Notes under the pieces: generated by a model
The model's input: the letters and a program-made list of their open reading frames with translations, nothing else
What the model was told of the DNA's origin: nothing
Database searches by the model: none
Program-made: the position numbers and the translations under genes
Assembly (NCBI RefSeq): GCF_000763945.1
Contig: NZ_JQFJ01000004.1
Span: forward strand, 1-64,000
DNA length: 64,000 nucleotides
Direction of reading: 5' to 3'
Source of the DNA: Sphingopyxis sp. MWB1
Lineage (GTDB): Bacteria > Pseudomonadota > Alphaproteobacteria > Sphingomonadales > Sphingomonadaceae
Shown: positions 1 through 9,494 of the stretch, in pieces
How the letters are laid out: the number at the start of each line of letters is the position of its first letter
How positions within the stretch are numbered: the first letter of the stretch is position 1

Positions 1-43
1 CGTCATCCCGGACTTGATCTGGGATCCGGGATCCGGGGTCCAG
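1..43. repeat. Partial sphingomonad intergenic palindrome
   Basis: Contains CCGGACTTGATCTGGGATC followed by ATCCGGGGTCCAG. It is one unit of the repeat family seen repeatedly between genes in this window. The left side is cut by the window edge, so a partner unit or the upstream gene cannot be seen. Confidence 0.7.
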
Positions 44-115
44 CCCCCCGCCACGCCCCCCACGGGGACGCATCCACCTTGCACTCCCCCCGATCCTCCG
101 CCAAAGCCCCTGCCC

Positions 116-1036
116 ATGCGTATCGCCTTCATGGGAACACCGCCCTTTGCCGTGCCGACCCTCGCCGCGCTTCATGCGGCGGGGCATGAGATTGCGGCCG
201 TCTATACCCAGCCGCCCCGCCCCGCGCGGCGCGGGAAAAAGGTGCAGAAAAGCGCCGTCCACCTCTGGGCCGAAGAGCATGGCCTGCCCGTCCACGCCCC
301 CAAAAGCCTGAAAGGCGCCGAAGAACAGCATGCCTTCACCGCCCTCGACCTCGATGTCGCGGTGGTCGCCGCCTATGGCCTGATCCTGCCGCAGGTGATC
401 CTCGACGCCCCGCGCGAGGGTTGCCTCAACGTCCATGGCTCGATCCTGCCGCGCTGGCGCGGCGCCGCCCCGGTGCAGCGCGCGATCCTTGCGGGCGACA
501 GCGAAACCGGCGTCACCATCATGCAGATGGACGCGGGCCTCGACACGGGCGCGATGCGGCTGATCGAGCGCACCCCCATCGACGGCAAGACGGCGGGCGA
601 GCTCACCGACGAGCTTGCTGCCATGGGTGCGGCGATGATGGTCCGCGTGCTCGCCGACCTTGCCGCCTGCCCGCCAGAGGCCCAGCCGGACGCGGGGGTC
701 ACCTATGCCGCCAAGATCGACAAGAGTGAGGCCCGCCTCGATTTCTTGCCGAGCGCGGTGCAGGTCGAACGTCAGATCCGCGCCTTCAACCCCATGCCCG
801 GCGCCTTTTTCGAATTTGACGGCGAGCGTTATAAAATCCTGGGCGCAGAGGTCGTGCACCCCGCCGACACCACAGCCGGAGCGCCGCCGGGGATCACGCT
901 CGACGACAGCCTCACCATCGCCTGCAACCCCGGCGCGATCCGCGTGACCCGCATCCAGCGCGCGGGCAAGCCCGCGATGGACGCCGCCGACCTGCTACGC
1001 GGGCGCCCCATTGCAAAGGGGGTGCGGCTCGGATGA
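116..1036 (+). CDS. fmt: Methionyl-tRNA formyltransferase
   Basis: Formylates the amino group of methionyl-tRNA(fMet) with 10-formyl-tetrahydrofolate to make the bacterial initiator tRNA. The 306-residue length is typical. The N-terminal formyltransferase domain (about 1-185) begins [14 protein letters not shown] and carries the catalytic set N105 and H107 in [16 protein letters not shown], and D143 in MDAGLDTG. The C-terminal half is the tRNA-binding domain. The frame stays open upstream into the palindromic repeat, but the conserved family start is the ATG at 116, so the extension is rejected. In many bacteria def precedes fmt; that side is outside the window. truA follows, after a palindromic element. 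Confidence 0.97.
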   Translation: MRIAFMGTPPFAVPTLAALHAAGHEIAAVYTQPPRPARRGKKVQKSAVHLWAEEHGLPVHAPKSLKGAEEQHAFTALDLDVAVVAAYGLILPQVILDAPREGCLNVHGSILPRWRGAAPVQRAILAGDSETGVTIMQMDAGLDTGAMRLIERTPIDGKTAGELTDELAAMGAAMMVRVLADLAACPPEAQPDAGVTYAAKIDKSEARLDFLPSAVQVERQIRAFNPMPGAFFEFDGERYKILGAEVVHPADTTAGAPPGITLDDSLTIACNPGAIRVTRIQRAGKPAMDAADLLRGRPIAKGVRLG

Positions 1037-1053
1037 CCATGTTCCTTCTCCCT

Positions 1054-1150
1054 CGTCACCCCGGACTCGTCATCCCGGACTTGATCCGGGATCTAGGGTC
1101 CAGTCGCGCAACCTTGGCAAAATGGGCCCCGGATCAAGTCCGGGGTGACG
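1054..1150. repeat. Intergenic palindromic repeat pair (fmt-truA)
   Basis: Two inverted units, CGTCATCCCGGACTTGATCC near 1069 and GGATCAAGTCCGGGGTGACG ending at 1150, face each other across a short spacer. Each unit also folds on itself (CCGGA-cttga-TCCGG). The left unit is preceded by a truncated copy, CGTCACCCCGGACT, at 1054, which looks like a partial duplication. Confidence 0.8.
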
Positions 1151-1172
1151 ACAGCGGAAAGGCGCAGCGCCC

Positions 1173-1913
1173 ATGACCCGCTTCGCCCTCACCATCGAAT
1201 TCGACGGCCGCCCCTTCATGGGCTGGCAGCGCCAGTCGCACGGCCCCAGCGTGCAACAGGCGCTGGAGGAGGCCGTCACCCGCATCACCGGCGAAGAGGT
1301 GCCGGTGCATGGCGCGGGACGCACCGATGCGGGCGTCCATGCCATTGCGATGCGCGCCCATGTCGATATCGAAAAGCCGCTCACCCCCTTCCGCCTGATG
1401 GAGGCGCTCAACGCGCAGCTTCGCCCCGCCCCCGTCGCGATCCTCGCGTGCGAAGAGGTGGCGGACGACTGGCACGCACGTTTTTCGTGCATCGGGCGCG
1501 CCTATGAATATCGCATCGTCAACCGCCGCGCGCCGCTGACGTGGGACAAGGGGCTGTCGTGGCAATTCGCCAAGCCGCTCGATTCCGAAGCGATGCACGG
1601 CGCGGCGCAGGCGCTCGTCGGGCAGCATGATTTCACCACCTTCCGCTCGGTCCATTGCCAGGCCGAAAGCCCCGTCAAGACGCTCGACCGCCTCTCGGTC
1701 AGCCGTCACGGGGAGGAAATCATTATCGAAGCCGCAGCGCGCAGCTTCCTTCACCATCAGGTGCGCTCGATGGTCGGCTGCCTGACCCTCGTCGGTCAGG
1801 GAAAATGGTCGGCGCGCGACCTGAAAGCCGCGCTCGACGCCGCCGACCGCAACGCCCTCGGCCTCAACGCCCCGCCCGACGGCCTCTATTTCGTCGAGGC
1901 GCGCTATCCCTGA
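1173..1913 (+). CDS. truA: tRNA pseudouridine(38-40) synthase TruA
   Basis: Isomerises uridines 38-40 in the anticodon stem-loop of many tRNAs to pseudouridine. The 246 residues match the family length. The catalytic aspartate is D52 in the signature [11 protein letters not shown]. The N-terminal [12 protein letters not shown] and the later [13 protein letters not shown] motif are also characteristic. The start is the ATG at 1173, about 20 bases after the palindromic element that separates it from fmt. The fmt-truA order is common in alphaproteobacteria and suggests co-transcription through the repeat. No truncation or unusual residue is seen. Confidence 0.97.
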   Translation: MTRFALTIEFDGRPFMGWQRQSHGPSVQQALEEAVTRITGEEVPVHGAGRTDAGVHAIAMRAHVDIEKPLTPFRLMEALNAQLRPAPVAILACEEVADDWHARFSCIGRAYEYRIVNRRAPLTWDKGLSWQFAKPLDSEAMHGAAQALVGQHDFTTFRSVHCQAESPVKTLDRLSVSRHGEEIIIEAAARSFLHHQVRSMVGCLTLVGQGKWSARDLKAALDAADRNALGLNAPPDGLYFVEARYP

Positions 1914-1924
1914 CAGAAACTCCT

Positions 1925-1997
1925 CGTCACCCCGGACTTGATCCGGGGTCCAGGCCGGCGTCGCCGCAATGGATGCCGGATTAAGTCCGGCATGACG
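1925..1997. repeat. Intergenic palindromic repeat with compensated stem
   Basis: A left unit, CGTCACCCCGGACTTGATCC, and a right unit, GCCGGATTAAGTCCGGC within ATGACG-ended sequence, flank a GC-rich spacer. The right unit differs from the family consensus, yet its own stem still pairs (TGCCGGA with TCCGGCA). It lies between the convergent truA and carD genes. Confidence 0.8.
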
Positions 1998-2007
1998 ATG
2001 ATGGGGC

Positions 2008-2040
2008 AAAAAAAGGGCGGCCCCGCAGGACCGCCCTTTC
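2008..2040 (-). terminator. Rho-independent terminator of carD
   Basis: Read on the minus strand, AAAGGGCGGTCC, a TGCG loop and GGGCCGCCCTTT form a strong stem followed at once by a T run. It starts about 20 bases beyond the carD stop codon. Confidence 0.85.
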
Positions 2041-2061
2041 GGGTTTCACGATACGCCGCGC

Positions 2062-2589
2062 TTATGCCTTTTCGGCATAATATTTCGGCGCATGTTCGTT
2101 CAAAATTTCGAGGATCTTCGCCTGCGCGGTCTTTTCGTCGCTTTCTTCCATCGCGGCGAGTTCGCGCGCAAGGCGGCTCGATGCCGCTTCGAAAATCTGA
2201 CGCTCCGAATAGCTTTGCTCGGGCTGGTCGTCGGCGCGGAACAGGTCGCGGGTCACTTCGGCAATCGACACCAGGTCGCCCGAATTGATCTTCGCTTCAT
2301 ATTCCTGCGCGCGGCGCGACCACATGGTGCGCTTTACCTTCGGCTTGGTGGTCAGCACCTGCAACGCTTCCTTCAGCGTCTTGTCCGAAGACAATTTGCG
2401 CATGCCCACGCCTTCCGCCTTGTTCGTCGGGACGCGAAGGGTCATTTTTTCCTTTTCAAAGCGGAGGACGTAAAGTTCCAGCTGCATGCCGGCAATTTCC
2501 GACTTTTGCAGCTCGATGACGCGCCCCACGCCATGCTTTGGATAAACGACATAATCCCCGACCTCGAACAAGAGCGTGTTGGCGGACAT
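2062..2589 (-). CDS. carD: CarD/CdnL-family transcription regulator
   Basis: RNA polymerase-binding regulator that, in characterised members, contacts the RNAP beta subunit and stabilises open complexes at rRNA and growth-related promoters. The 175-residue protein has the N-terminal Tudor-like RNAP-interaction domain (about 5-70; DYVVYPKHGVGRVIEL near the start) and a helical C-terminal DNA-binding domain. The start is the ATG at 2589, preceded on the minus strand by an AAGGAA Shine-Dalgarno sequence. It is monocistronic, with its own terminator at 2008-2040 and a perfect 18-bp palindrome about 60 bases upstream of the start. Identification is by family; the targets are not visible here. Confidence 0.93.
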   Translation of the reverse strand: MSANTLLFEVGDYVVYPKHGVGRVIELQKSEIAGMQLELYVLRFEKEKMTLRVPTNKAEGVGMRKLSSDKTLKEALQVLTTKPKVKRTMWSRRAQEYEAKINSGDLVSIAEVTRDLFRADDQPEQSYSERQIFEAASSRLARELAAMEESDEKTAQAKILEILNEHAPKYYAEKA

Positions 2590-2891
2590 TCACATTCCTT
2601 TCTGATGCCTTGACCTCGAGCGGCTATTGCGACAACAAGTCTGCACGCCCCCTTTTCGAAAAGGGGATTACATTCGAGCGGCGCCAGCCAATCAGAGTGA
2701 CAAGGGATTTGGCTCCATCGGAAGCGCTGCAAACGCCCTCCCCCTGCGATGGGAAGAGGCATTATGTCGGCGCGTTGTTACGAATTATAACAGATTCGCA
2801 ACAAAATTGCCACCCCCGCACAGATTCCCAAAGCGCAATGGCTTGACGGGCCGCGCCATGGGTTTCACCCTGCAACCAAATCAGCGGTTGG
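2590..2891. other. Intergenic region between divergent carD and SDR genes
   Basis: About 300 bases that must hold both divergent promoters. Visible structure: the palindrome CCCCTTTTCGAAAAGGGG at 2649-2666 and a shorter inverted repeat, TGTTA-N7-TAACA, at 2775-2791. I see no convincing gene. Confidence 0.6.
2649..2666. promoter_or_regulatory. Perfect 18-bp palindrome upstream of carD
   Basis: CCCCTTTTCGAAAAGGGG reads the same on both strands and lies 60-77 bases upstream of the carD start codon. It has no loop, which fits a dimeric-protein operator better than a terminator. No known consensus is claimed. Confidence 0.4.
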
Positions 2892-3728
2892 GTGAGCGAT
2901 ATGACGAATAAATGTTGGTGGATTACAGGCGCATCATCGGGAATCGGCGCGGCATTGGCCCGCGCGCTCGCCGCACGGGGCGCTTTTTTGATCCTGTCGG
3001 GGCGTGACGTCGCCGCGCTGGAAAGCGTGGCGCATCAATGCCGCGACGATGGCGCCCCCGACACGCTGATCCTGCCGTTCGAGGCGACCGACTATGCCGC
3101 GCTTCCCGCCATCGCGCAGCAGGCGTGGGCTTGGCGCGGACAGGTCGACGGGCTGATCAACAACGCCGGTATTTCGCAGCGGAGCCTCGCGGTCGAAACC
3201 GATTTCTCGGTTTATGAGAAGATCATCGCCGTCGACCTCTTGGCCCCGATCGCACTGACGCAGCAGCTTTTGCCGCAAATGCTGGGCGCGGGCGGCGGGC
3301 ATATCATCGCCATTTCCAGCGTTGCGGGGATGGCAGGCATTCCGCTGCGCAGCGCCTATTGCGCCGCCAAACATGGCCTCATCGGCTATCATGACAGCGT
3401 GCGCGCCGAAAATGAGCATATGGGGCTGAAGGTGCTCGTCGTCGCCCCCGGCTCGGTCCGCACCAATGTCAGCCGCAATGCGCTGAGCGCCGATGGCAAT
3501 GTGCGCGGGCAGAGCGACAAGGCCATCGACAATGGCCTGCCCCCCGAAGAAGCGGCGCGCCAGATCCTGACCGCCCTCGATGAGGGCAAGCGCGAGATCG
3601 TCGTCGCCGAAGGCATGGAAGCCGAAATCCCGGCGCTCCGCCGCAGCGACCCCGACGCGCTGTTCGACCGGATGAACGCCATGGTGCAAGCAGGCTATGC
3701 CAGGCAAATGGCGGCCACCGAAAGCTGA
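2892..3728 (+). CDS. Short-chain dehydrogenase/reductase (classical SDR)
   Basis: NAD(P)-dependent oxidoreductase of the classical SDR family; the substrate cannot be told from sequence. The 278-residue protein has the cofactor-binding TGASSGIG at 12-19, the structural NNAG motif, and the catalytic Ser-Tyr-Lys set with Y156 and K160 in YCAAK. Its closest architecture is the DHRS7-like group. The frame opens with GTG at 2892; the ATG at 2901 is an equally plausible start and would remove three residues. It is divergent from carD and followed by a tandem palindromic repeat array, so it looks monocistronic. Confidence 0.88.
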   Translation: MSDMTNKCWWITGASSGIGAALARALAARGAFLILSGRDVAALESVAHQCRDDGAPDTLILPFEATDYAALPAIAQQAWAWRGQVDGLINNAGISQRSLAVETDFSVYEKIIAVDLLAPIALTQQLLPQMLGAGGGHIIAISSVAGMAGIPLRSAYCAAKHGLIGYHDSVRAENEHMGLKVLVVAPGSVRTNVSRNALSADGNVRGQSDKAIDNGLPPEEAARQILTALDEGKREIVVAEGMEAEIPALRRSDPDALFDRMNAMVQAGYARQMAATES

Positions 3729-3747
3729 GCGGGGCCCTCTCTCCTAC

Positions 3748-4000
3748 CGTCATCCCGCACCCCTCGACACGCTCAGGACAGGCTTGATCCCGGGTCCACG
3801 ACGGCGGTTCAATATGGACCCCGGATCAAGTCCGGGGTGACGAAGAAAGGAACAGCCCCCCACCCCACATCGTCATCCCGGACTTGATCCGGGATCCACG
3901 GCGGCGATTCAATATGGACCCCGGATCAAGTCCGGGGTGACGAAGAAGGGAACAGCCCCCACCCCACATCGTCATCCCGGACTTGATCCGGGATCCACAA
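3748..4000. repeat. Tandem array of palindromic elements, 99-bp period
   Basis: Copies begin with CGTCATCCCG at 3748, 3871 and 3970. The last interval is exactly 99 bp. The first is longer because its left arm carries an extra block related to CTCGACACGCTCAGGA. Each full copy contains a left hairpin unit, the spacer GATTCAATAT or GGTTCAATAT, a right hairpin unit ending GGGGTGACG, and the linker GAAGAA(G/A)GGAACAGCCCCC. The third copy is truncated. Confidence 0.85.
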
Positions 4001-4307
4001 CCACGCCGCGGCCTTGCCTCGGATCAAGCCGCCTGCGCGCGTCGCTGGCCGAGACTACAAAAGTGGAGCCGCCGCCTCCCCCCAAAAAACCGCTGTCCTA
4101 CACCGCGCGCGCCTGCCAAGCCTTCAAGCCCGGCTCTTTCACCGTGTAGACAATCCCCTTCGCCCGCGTCCCCCCGCGCAGGCCCGCCCCGGCGCGCGCG
4201 CTCAACGCCAAAAGGCCCCTCGCAGGGCGTTGCACAAGGCTGAACTTTACTGAACTTTGGACCGGATGGCAGGGGCGCCAACGGCCGCCCCTCCGCCCGA
4301 AAGCCCG

Positions 4308-4340
4308 CAAAAAACCCCGCCGGATCGCTCCGGCGGGGTT
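4308..4340 (-). terminator. Rho-independent terminator of hppA
   Basis: On the minus strand, AACCCCGCCGGA, a short loop and TCCGGCGGGGTT form a 12-bp stem followed by a run of T. It lies 28 bases beyond the hppA stop codon. Confidence 0.88.
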
Positions 4341-4367
4341 CCTGTCACCCGAAAGGGGCAGCGCAGC

Positions 4368-6485
4368 CTAGGCCGCGCCGTGCGCCAGGGCGGCGAGCAG
4401 CAGGATCGCCACAATATTGGTGATCTTGATCATCGGGTTCACCGCCGGTCCGGCGGTATCCTTGTACGGATCGCCGACGGTATCGCCGGTCACCGCTGCC
4501 TTATGGGCTTCGCTGCCCTTGCCGCCGTGGTTGCCGTCCTCGATATATTTCTTGGCATTGTCCCACGCGCCGCCGCCCGAGGTCATCGAGATGGCGACAA
4601 ACAGCCCGCCGACGATCACGCCGAGGAGCAGCGCGCCCAGCGCTTCCAGCGCTGCGGCCGGACCCGCGACCCACAGGATGACGAAATAAACGACAATCGG
4701 CGCCAGCACGGGAAGCAGGCTGGGTACGATCATTTCCTTGATCGCCGCCTTGGTCACCAGATCGACGGTGCGGGCATAGTCGGGCTTTGACGTAAAGGCC
4801 ATGATGCCGGGATCGTTCGCGAACTGGTCGCGCACGTCCTTCACCACTTCACCCGCCGCACGCCCCACCGCAGTCATGCCCATTGCCCCGAAGAGGTAGG
4901 GCAAGAGCGCACCGAGCAGCAGCCCGACGATGACATAGGGCGAGGACAGCGAGAAGGTCAGCGGCGCCTCGAGACCCAGCGCCGCCGAATATTCGGTGAT
5001 GTCGGCGGTATAGGTGCCGAACAGCACCAACGCCGCAAGACCCGCCGAACCAATGGCATAGCCTTTGGTAACCGCCTTCGTCGTGTTGCCCACCGCATCG
5101 AGAAGGTCGGTCTTTTCACGCACGCTGTCGTCGAGCCCCGCCATTTCGGCAATGCCGCCGGCATTGTCGGTCACCGGGCCATAGGCATCGAGCGCAACGA
5201 CCATCCCCGCGAGCGCCAGCATCGCGGTCGCTGCAAAAGCAATGCCGATGATGCCCGCCAGCAGATAGGCGATGATGATGCCCGCGCAGATGACAAGCGT
5301 CGGCAATGCGGTCGATTCCAGGCTGATCGCCAGGCCCTGGATGACATTGGTGCCGTGGCCCGTTTCAGATGCCTTGGCGATCGAGCGCACTGGACGGTAA
5401 TTGGTGCCGGTATAATATTCGGTGATCCAGATGATCAGCCCGGTGATAACAAGGCCGAGCAGCGAACAATAGAAAAGGCTGCGGCCGTTGAATTCGGTGC
5501 CCGGGATGATCGCATCCATGCTGCCGAGCGCATATTGGGTCGAAAACCAGATCGCCGGGATCGACAGGACGGCGGTGACAAGGAACCCTTTGTACATCGC
5601 ACCCATGACATTGGTCCCGCTGCCGAGACGCACGAAATAGGTGCCGATGATCGAAGTGATGATGCACACGCCGCCCATCAGCAGCGGCAGGGTCATCAGC
5701 GGCATCAGCATGTCGCCCGAACCCTTCAGCAACAGCGCGATGAGCACCATCGTCGCGCCGACGGTGACGACATAGGTTTCGAACAAGTCGGCCGCCATGC
5801 CCGCGCAGTCGCCGACATTGTCGCCGACGTTATCGGCAATCACCGCGGGGTTGCGCGGGTCATCCTCCGGAATGCCCGCCTCGACCTTGCCGACGAGGTC
5901 GGCGCCGACGTCGGCGGCTTTGGTAAAGATGCCGCCGCCAAGACGCGCGAAGATCGAGATAAGCGAGGCGCCGAAAGCGAGCGCGACGAGCGCGTCGACC
6001 ACGGTCCGGTCGTCGCCGCCGACAGTAAAGCCGCCGGGGCCGGTCAGATACCAGAAGAAGACCGAGATCGCGAGAAGCGCCAGCCCCGCCACCAGCATCC
6101 CGGTGATCGCCCCTGCGCGGAAAGCCATCGTGAGGCCCGCTTGAAGCCCGGTCTGGGCAGCCGCCGCGGTGCGGACGTTCGCCTTGACCGAGATGTTCAT
6201 GCCGACGAAACCCGCCACCCCGGACAAAACGGCCCCGATGACAAATCCGGTCGCCGAAATCGGCCCCAGAAACAGGCCGACCAAAATGGCGACGACAACG
6301 CCGACAATGGCGATGGTGCGATATTGGCGGCCCAGATAGGCCTTGGCGCCTTCCTGAATGGCGCCGGCGATTTGCTGCATCTTCTCATTACCCGCCGATG
6401 CGCTGAGCACCTGACGCGAGGTAATGAAGCCATAGAGCACGGCCAAAAGGCCGCACGCTATCGCGATCAAAACCGGATCGTTCAT
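4368..6485 (-). CDS. hppA: K+-independent proton-translocating pyrophosphatase
   Basis: Membrane-bound pyrophosphatase that couples PPi hydrolysis to proton pumping across the inner membrane. The 705-residue polytopic protein has the acidic catalytic region, with [15 protein letters not shown] and [18 protein letters not shown]. The sequence [10 protein letters not shown] carries Lys and Thr at the two positions that distinguish the K+-independent subclass (K+-dependent enzymes have Ala and Gly). The ATG at 6485 is preceded by GGAAGGAA at good spacing, so a seven-residue upstream TTG extension is rejected. It is downstream of thiL on the same strand, with a 186-base gap, and has its own terminator. 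Confidence 0.96.
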   Translation of the reverse strand: MNDPVLIAIACGLLAVLYGFITSRQVLSASAGNEKMQQIAGAIQEGAKAYLGRQYRTIAIVGVVVAILVGLFLGPISATGFVIGAVLSGVAGFVGMNISVKANVRTAAAAQTGLQAGLTMAFRAGAITGMLVAGLALLAISVFFWYLTGPGGFTVGGDDRTVVDALVALAFGASLISIFARLGGGIFTKAADVGADLVGKVEAGIPEDDPRNPAVIADNVGDNVGDCAGMAADLFETYVVTVGATMVLIALLLKGSGDMLMPLMTLPLLMGGVCIITSIIGTYFVRLGSGTNVMGAMYKGFLVTAVLSIPAIWFSTQYALGSMDAIIPGTEFNGRSLFYCSLLGLVITGLIIWITEYYTGTNYRPVRSIAKASETGHGTNVIQGLAISLESTALPTLVICAGIIIAYLLAGIIGIAFAATAMLALAGMVVALDAYGPVTDNAGGIAEMAGLDDSVREKTDLLDAVGNTTKAVTKGYAIGSAGLAALVLFGTYTADITEYSAALGLEAPLTFSLSSPYVIVGLLLGALLPYLFGAMGMTAVGRAAGEVVKDVRDQFANDPGIMAFTSKPDYARTVDLVTKAAIKEMIVPSLLPVLAPIVVYFVILWVAGPAAALEALGALLLGVIVGGLFVAISMTSGGGAWDNAKKYIEDGNHGGKGSEAHKAAVTGDTVGDPYKDTAGPAVNPMIKITNIVAILLLAALAHGAA

Positions 6486-6671
6486 GCGTGACTGTTCCTT
6501 CCCCAATGAAAGAGGTGATCACAGTGTAGCAGTCGAGCACGTCCGACTATTGTTGCCGGTTCGCTCTCTCCCCAGATGCGACCGCCCCGAATATTTTTAA
6601 CGCTCAAGTTATGCGGAGAAAGACCTGACAGGGCAAGCCCGCTTATTCGGCGCAATTCCGCCGCTTTGGAC

Positions 6672-7613
6672 TCAATGTTCGAAACCGGGACGCTCGGGCA
6701 CCGCAACCGGCCGCCCTTCATAAGAAAGGCGCAGCGCCGCGCCGTCGGCGTCCATGGCCTCCGCCCGGCCCAGCGGCGTGACGATGACGTCCACCGCGCT
6801 CGCCGCCGCGCGGATCGCATCACCCTCCCCCGGATCGGCGGTGAACAGCAGCTGATAATCGTCGCCCGCTGTCGCCGCCGCCATGCGCGTATCCAATATG
6901 TCCGGCCGCACCGCGAGCAGCGCCGCCGACAGCGGCATGGCGCCGATATCCAGCGCCATCGTGCAATCGCTCGCCGCTGCCATCCGCCCGGCATCGATCA
7001 GCAGGCCGTCCGAAATATCCATCATCGCATGGACATGCGGCGCCAGTGCCTGCCCCAGCATCACTTGCGGCTGCGGACGGCGATAGGCGGCGATGCAGGT
7101 CTCATTCGCTTCGACCTCGCCCAGCAGCATCGACAGGCCCAGCCCGGCATTGCCGATGCTCCCGCTCACCCAGATATCATCCCCAACCCGCGCGCCGCTG
7201 CGCGCCGGGGCGCCGCTCGGCGGGGCGCGGCCAATGGCAGTCAGGCCGAAACCGCGCGGCGCGCCCGCCGGTCCGCGTACCGTGTCCCCGCCCAACAGCG
7301 TCACGCCAAAACGCCGCAGCGCATGGCCCAGCCCTTCGGCGAAGGCGGTATCCCACTGGTCATCGCCCAGCGAATGACCCAGCAGCACGCCCACCGGCGT
7401 CGCCCCCTTGGCGGCGAGGTCCGACAAATTCACCGCAACCAGTTTCCACGCCACATCGGCGGGTGGATCATCAGGCAGGAAATGCACGCCCTCAATGATC
7501 ATGTCATGGGTGAGCACCAGCCCTTCCCACACCGCCGTATCATCAGCGAGCCCCCGCGCCGCGCGGTCGGTCGCCAGATCGCGCATCCGGTCGATGAAAT
7601 CAGCTTCGTTCAT
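6672..7613 (-). CDS. thiL: Thiamine-monophosphate kinase
   Basis: Phosphorylates thiamine monophosphate to the active cofactor thiamine pyrophosphate. The 313-residue protein belongs to the PurM/ThiL ATP-binding superfamily. It shows the N-terminal LADDTAV metal/ATP-binding acidic pair (D24, D25), THDMIIEGVHF, NLSDLAAKGATP, GGDT and DISDGL motifs. The ATG at 7613 agrees with the family start. It lies downstream of nusB on the same strand with a repeat-containing gap of 130 bases. The nusB-thiL order is widespread in proteobacteria. No missing residues are seen. Confidence 0.95.
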   Translation of the reverse strand: MNEADFIDRMRDLATDRAARGLADDTAVWEGLVLTHDMIIEGVHFLPDDPPADVAWKLVAVNLSDLAAKGATPVGVLLGHSLGDDQWDTAFAEGLGHALRRFGVTLLGGDTVRGPAGAPRGFGLTAIGRAPPSGAPARSGARVGDDIWVSGSIGNAGLGLSMLLGEVEANETCIAAYRRPQPQVMLGQALAPHVHAMMDISDGLLIDAGRMAAASDCTMALDIGAMPLSAALLAVRPDILDTRMAAATAGDDYQLLFTADPGEGDAIRAAASAVDVIVTPLGRAEAMDADGAALRLSYEGRPVAVPERPGFEH

Positions 7614-7646
7614 TGCGCCTCTCCTCGCCCGCCAGAAAGCCCTTTG

Positions 7647-7676
7647 TCCGTTCGTGTCGAGCGAAGTCGAGACACG
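7647..7676. repeat. Short palindromic repeat (TCGAGCGAAGTCGAGACAC type)
   Basis: GTGTCGAGCGAAGTCGAGACAC between nusB and thiL matches a second repeat family. A fragment with the same CTCGACAC core is embedded in the array near 3760. Confidence 0.5.
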
Positions 7677-7743
7677 TCACGCCCGCGAAGGCCGCCGGCC
7701 GGTTCCATACAAAGGACCAGCTTATTGGGAGGCAATGGATAGC

Positions 7744-8199
7744 TTAAGCGTCGGTTCCGCGCACATCCTTGCCAATGGCATCGAGCAGCCCATTGGCAAA
7801 GCCCGGTTCGCGCCCCTCAAAAAAGGCCTTGGCAACATCGACATATTCACTGACCACCGCGCCCATCGGCACATCGCCCCGCGCCATCAGCTCATAGGCG
7901 CCCGCGCGCAAAATCGCCTTCATCGTGCGGTCGAGCCGCTCCATCGTCCAGCCCGAGGCAAGCCGCGCAGTGATCGCCGCATCCACCTCTTCCTGCCGCG
8001 CCAGCACGCCCCGGACGATATCGTCAAAAAAGGGGACATCGGCCTCGGCATATTCAGCATCCTCGATGATGGCGCCGATGCGATGCTGGTGAAACTCATG
8101 GATCAGGGGCGCCACCGGCGTCCCTTCCATTTCATGCTGATAGAGCGCCTGCACGGCGGCAAGCCGGGCGGCGGAGCGGGATTGGGCGCGTTTGTTCAT
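7744..8199 (-). CDS. nusB: Transcription antitermination factor NusB
   Basis: RNA-binding component of the rRNA antitermination complex; with NusE (S10) it binds boxA RNA. The 151-residue all-helical protein has the usual Arg-rich N-terminus ([20 protein letters not shown]), the LDRTMKAILRAGAYEL core and the SEYVDVAKAFF C-terminal motif. Its ATG overlaps the hisD stop codon as ATGA, a four-base overlap implying translational coupling with hisD. It is followed on the same strand by thiL. Confidence 0.96.
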   Translation of the reverse strand: MNKRAQSRSAARLAAVQALYQHEMEGTPVAPLIHEFHQHRIGAIIEDAEYAEADVPFFDDIVRGVLARQEEVDAAITARLASGWTMERLDRTMKAILRAGAYELMARGDVPMGAVVSEYVDVAKAFFEGREPGFANGLLDAIGKDVRGTDA

Positions 8200-9494
8200 A
8201 AGCTCTGCAATCTGTTCTGGACGCTCAGCGCATGGGCGGGCAACCCCTCGGCCTCGGCCAGCGTGACCGCCGCCGGCCCGATGACCGCAAGGCTTGCCGC
8301 GTCGAGCGCAAGGAAGCTGGTGCGCTTCATAAAATCGGTAACCGACAGCCCGCTCGAAAAGCGCGCGCGGCGTCCGGTGGGAAGGACATGGTTAGGGCCA
8401 GCGACATAGTCGCCGATGGCTTCGGGCGTCTGGCGGCCCAGAAAGACCGATCCGGCGTGGCGCACCTTGGCGAACAGCGTCTCGGCCTCGTCCATATCGA
8501 CCGCCAGCTCCAGATGTTCGGGCGCGAGCCGGTCGCACAGGGGAATGGCATCGGCAAGGCGCGGCACGGTGATGATCGCGCCATTGTCGCCCCAGCTCGC
8601 CCGCATCGTTTCCGCGGTGGAGAGCGTGGGGATGACCGCCTCGACCGCCGCTGCCATCGCATCGGCAAAGCCCGCATCATCGGTGAACAGGATCGACTGG
8701 CTCGTCGGATCATGTTCGGACTGGCTCATCAGATCGGCGGCGATGACATGCGGATCATTGGCGCTGTCGGCGACCACAACAATCTCGCTCGGCCCGGCCA
8801 CCATGTCGATACCGACGACGCCATAAAGCTGGCGCTTCGCTTCGGCGACCCAGGCATTGCCCGGCCCGGTGACGACATCGACCGGCGCAATGCGATCGGT
8901 CCCATAGGCCAGCGCGGCAATGGCATGGGCGCCGCCAACACGCCAAATTTCATCGACCCCGCCCATATGGGCGGCGGCCATCACGACTGCATTGGTTTCA
9001 CCGCCCGGCGTCGGCGTTACCATGACGATGCGTTCGACCCCGGCCACCTTGGCGGGGATGATGTTCATCAGCACCGAGGAGGGATAGGCGGCGCGGCCGC
9101 CGGGGACATAGACGCCCGCGGCATCGACCCCGCGCCAGCGCGCGCCCAGCCGCGCCCCCGCCGCATCACGATAGTCGCGATCCTCGGGCAATTGCGCAGC
9201 ATGATAGGCGCGGATGCGTTCCGCCGCGAGGGTCAGCGCATAGCGCAGTTCCGGCGCCAGCGCCTCATAGGCCGCCGCGCATTCCTCACGCGAAATCCGC
9301 CAGCCGCGCGTATCCAGGTCAAAGCGGTCGAACTTCGCCGTATAATCGGCCAGCGCTGCATCGCCCTCGACCTTCACCCGCGCGATGATCGCCGCGACAT
9401 CGGCGGACACATCGGACGCGCTCTCGCGCCGGTCATTGACCAGCGCATCGAAATCGGCCGCAAAAGCGGGATCGGAGGCGTCAAGCCGCCGCAT
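8196..9494 (-). CDS. hisD: Histidinol dehydrogenase
   Basis: Catalyses the last two oxidations of histidine synthesis, L-histidinol to L-histidine with two NAD+. The 432 residues match the family. Recognisable are [41 protein letters not shown], the zinc-ligand region [12 protein letters not shown] with its Gln and His, and the catalytic APEHLEL. The start at 9494 lies inside the hisG 3' end (14-base overlap). The order hisG-hisD-nusB, separate from the remaining his genes, suggests a split histidine operon; the other his genes are not in the window. Confidence 0.97.
   Translation of the reverse strand: MRRLDASDPAFAADFDALVNDRRESASDVSADVAAIIARVKVEGDAALADYTAKFDRFDLDTRGWRISREECAAAYEALAPELRYALTLAAERIRAYHAAQLPEDRDYRDAAGARLGARWRGVDAAGVYVPGGRAAYPSSVLMNIIPAKVAGVERIVMVTPTPGGETNAVVMAAAHMGGVDEIWRVGGAHAIAALAYGTDRIAPVDVVTGPGNAWVAEAKRQLYGVVGIDMVAGPSEIVVVADSANDPHVIAADLMSQSEHDPTSQSILFTDDAGFADAMAAAVEAVIPTLSTAETMRASWGDNGAIITVPRLADAIPLCDRLAPEHLELAVDMDEAETLFAKVRHAGSVFLGRQTPEAIGDYVAGPNHVLPTGRRARFSSGLSVTDFMKRTSFLALDAASLAVIGPAAVTLAEAEGLPAHALSVQNRLQSL

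Larger units (their letters stand above)
3729..4367. other. Repeat-filled intergenic region between SDR gene and hppA
   Basis: Two to three tandem copies of the palindromic element (3748-4000) are followed by about 300 GC-rich bases with no recognisable gene, then the hppA terminator. Short open frames here are rich in Pro and Arg and lack family features, so they are not called. Confidence 0.7.

Noticed and set aside
1..115. N-terminal extension of fmt
   Set aside because: The frame is open but runs through the palindromic repeat and encodes a Pro-rich stretch unlike any formyltransferase; the family start is at 116.
3748..4000. Possible CRISPR array (regular repeats)
   Set aside because: Repeats are palindromic, 99 bp in period, with near-identical spacers and linkers, and there are no cas genes. 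This is tandem duplication of an intergenic element.
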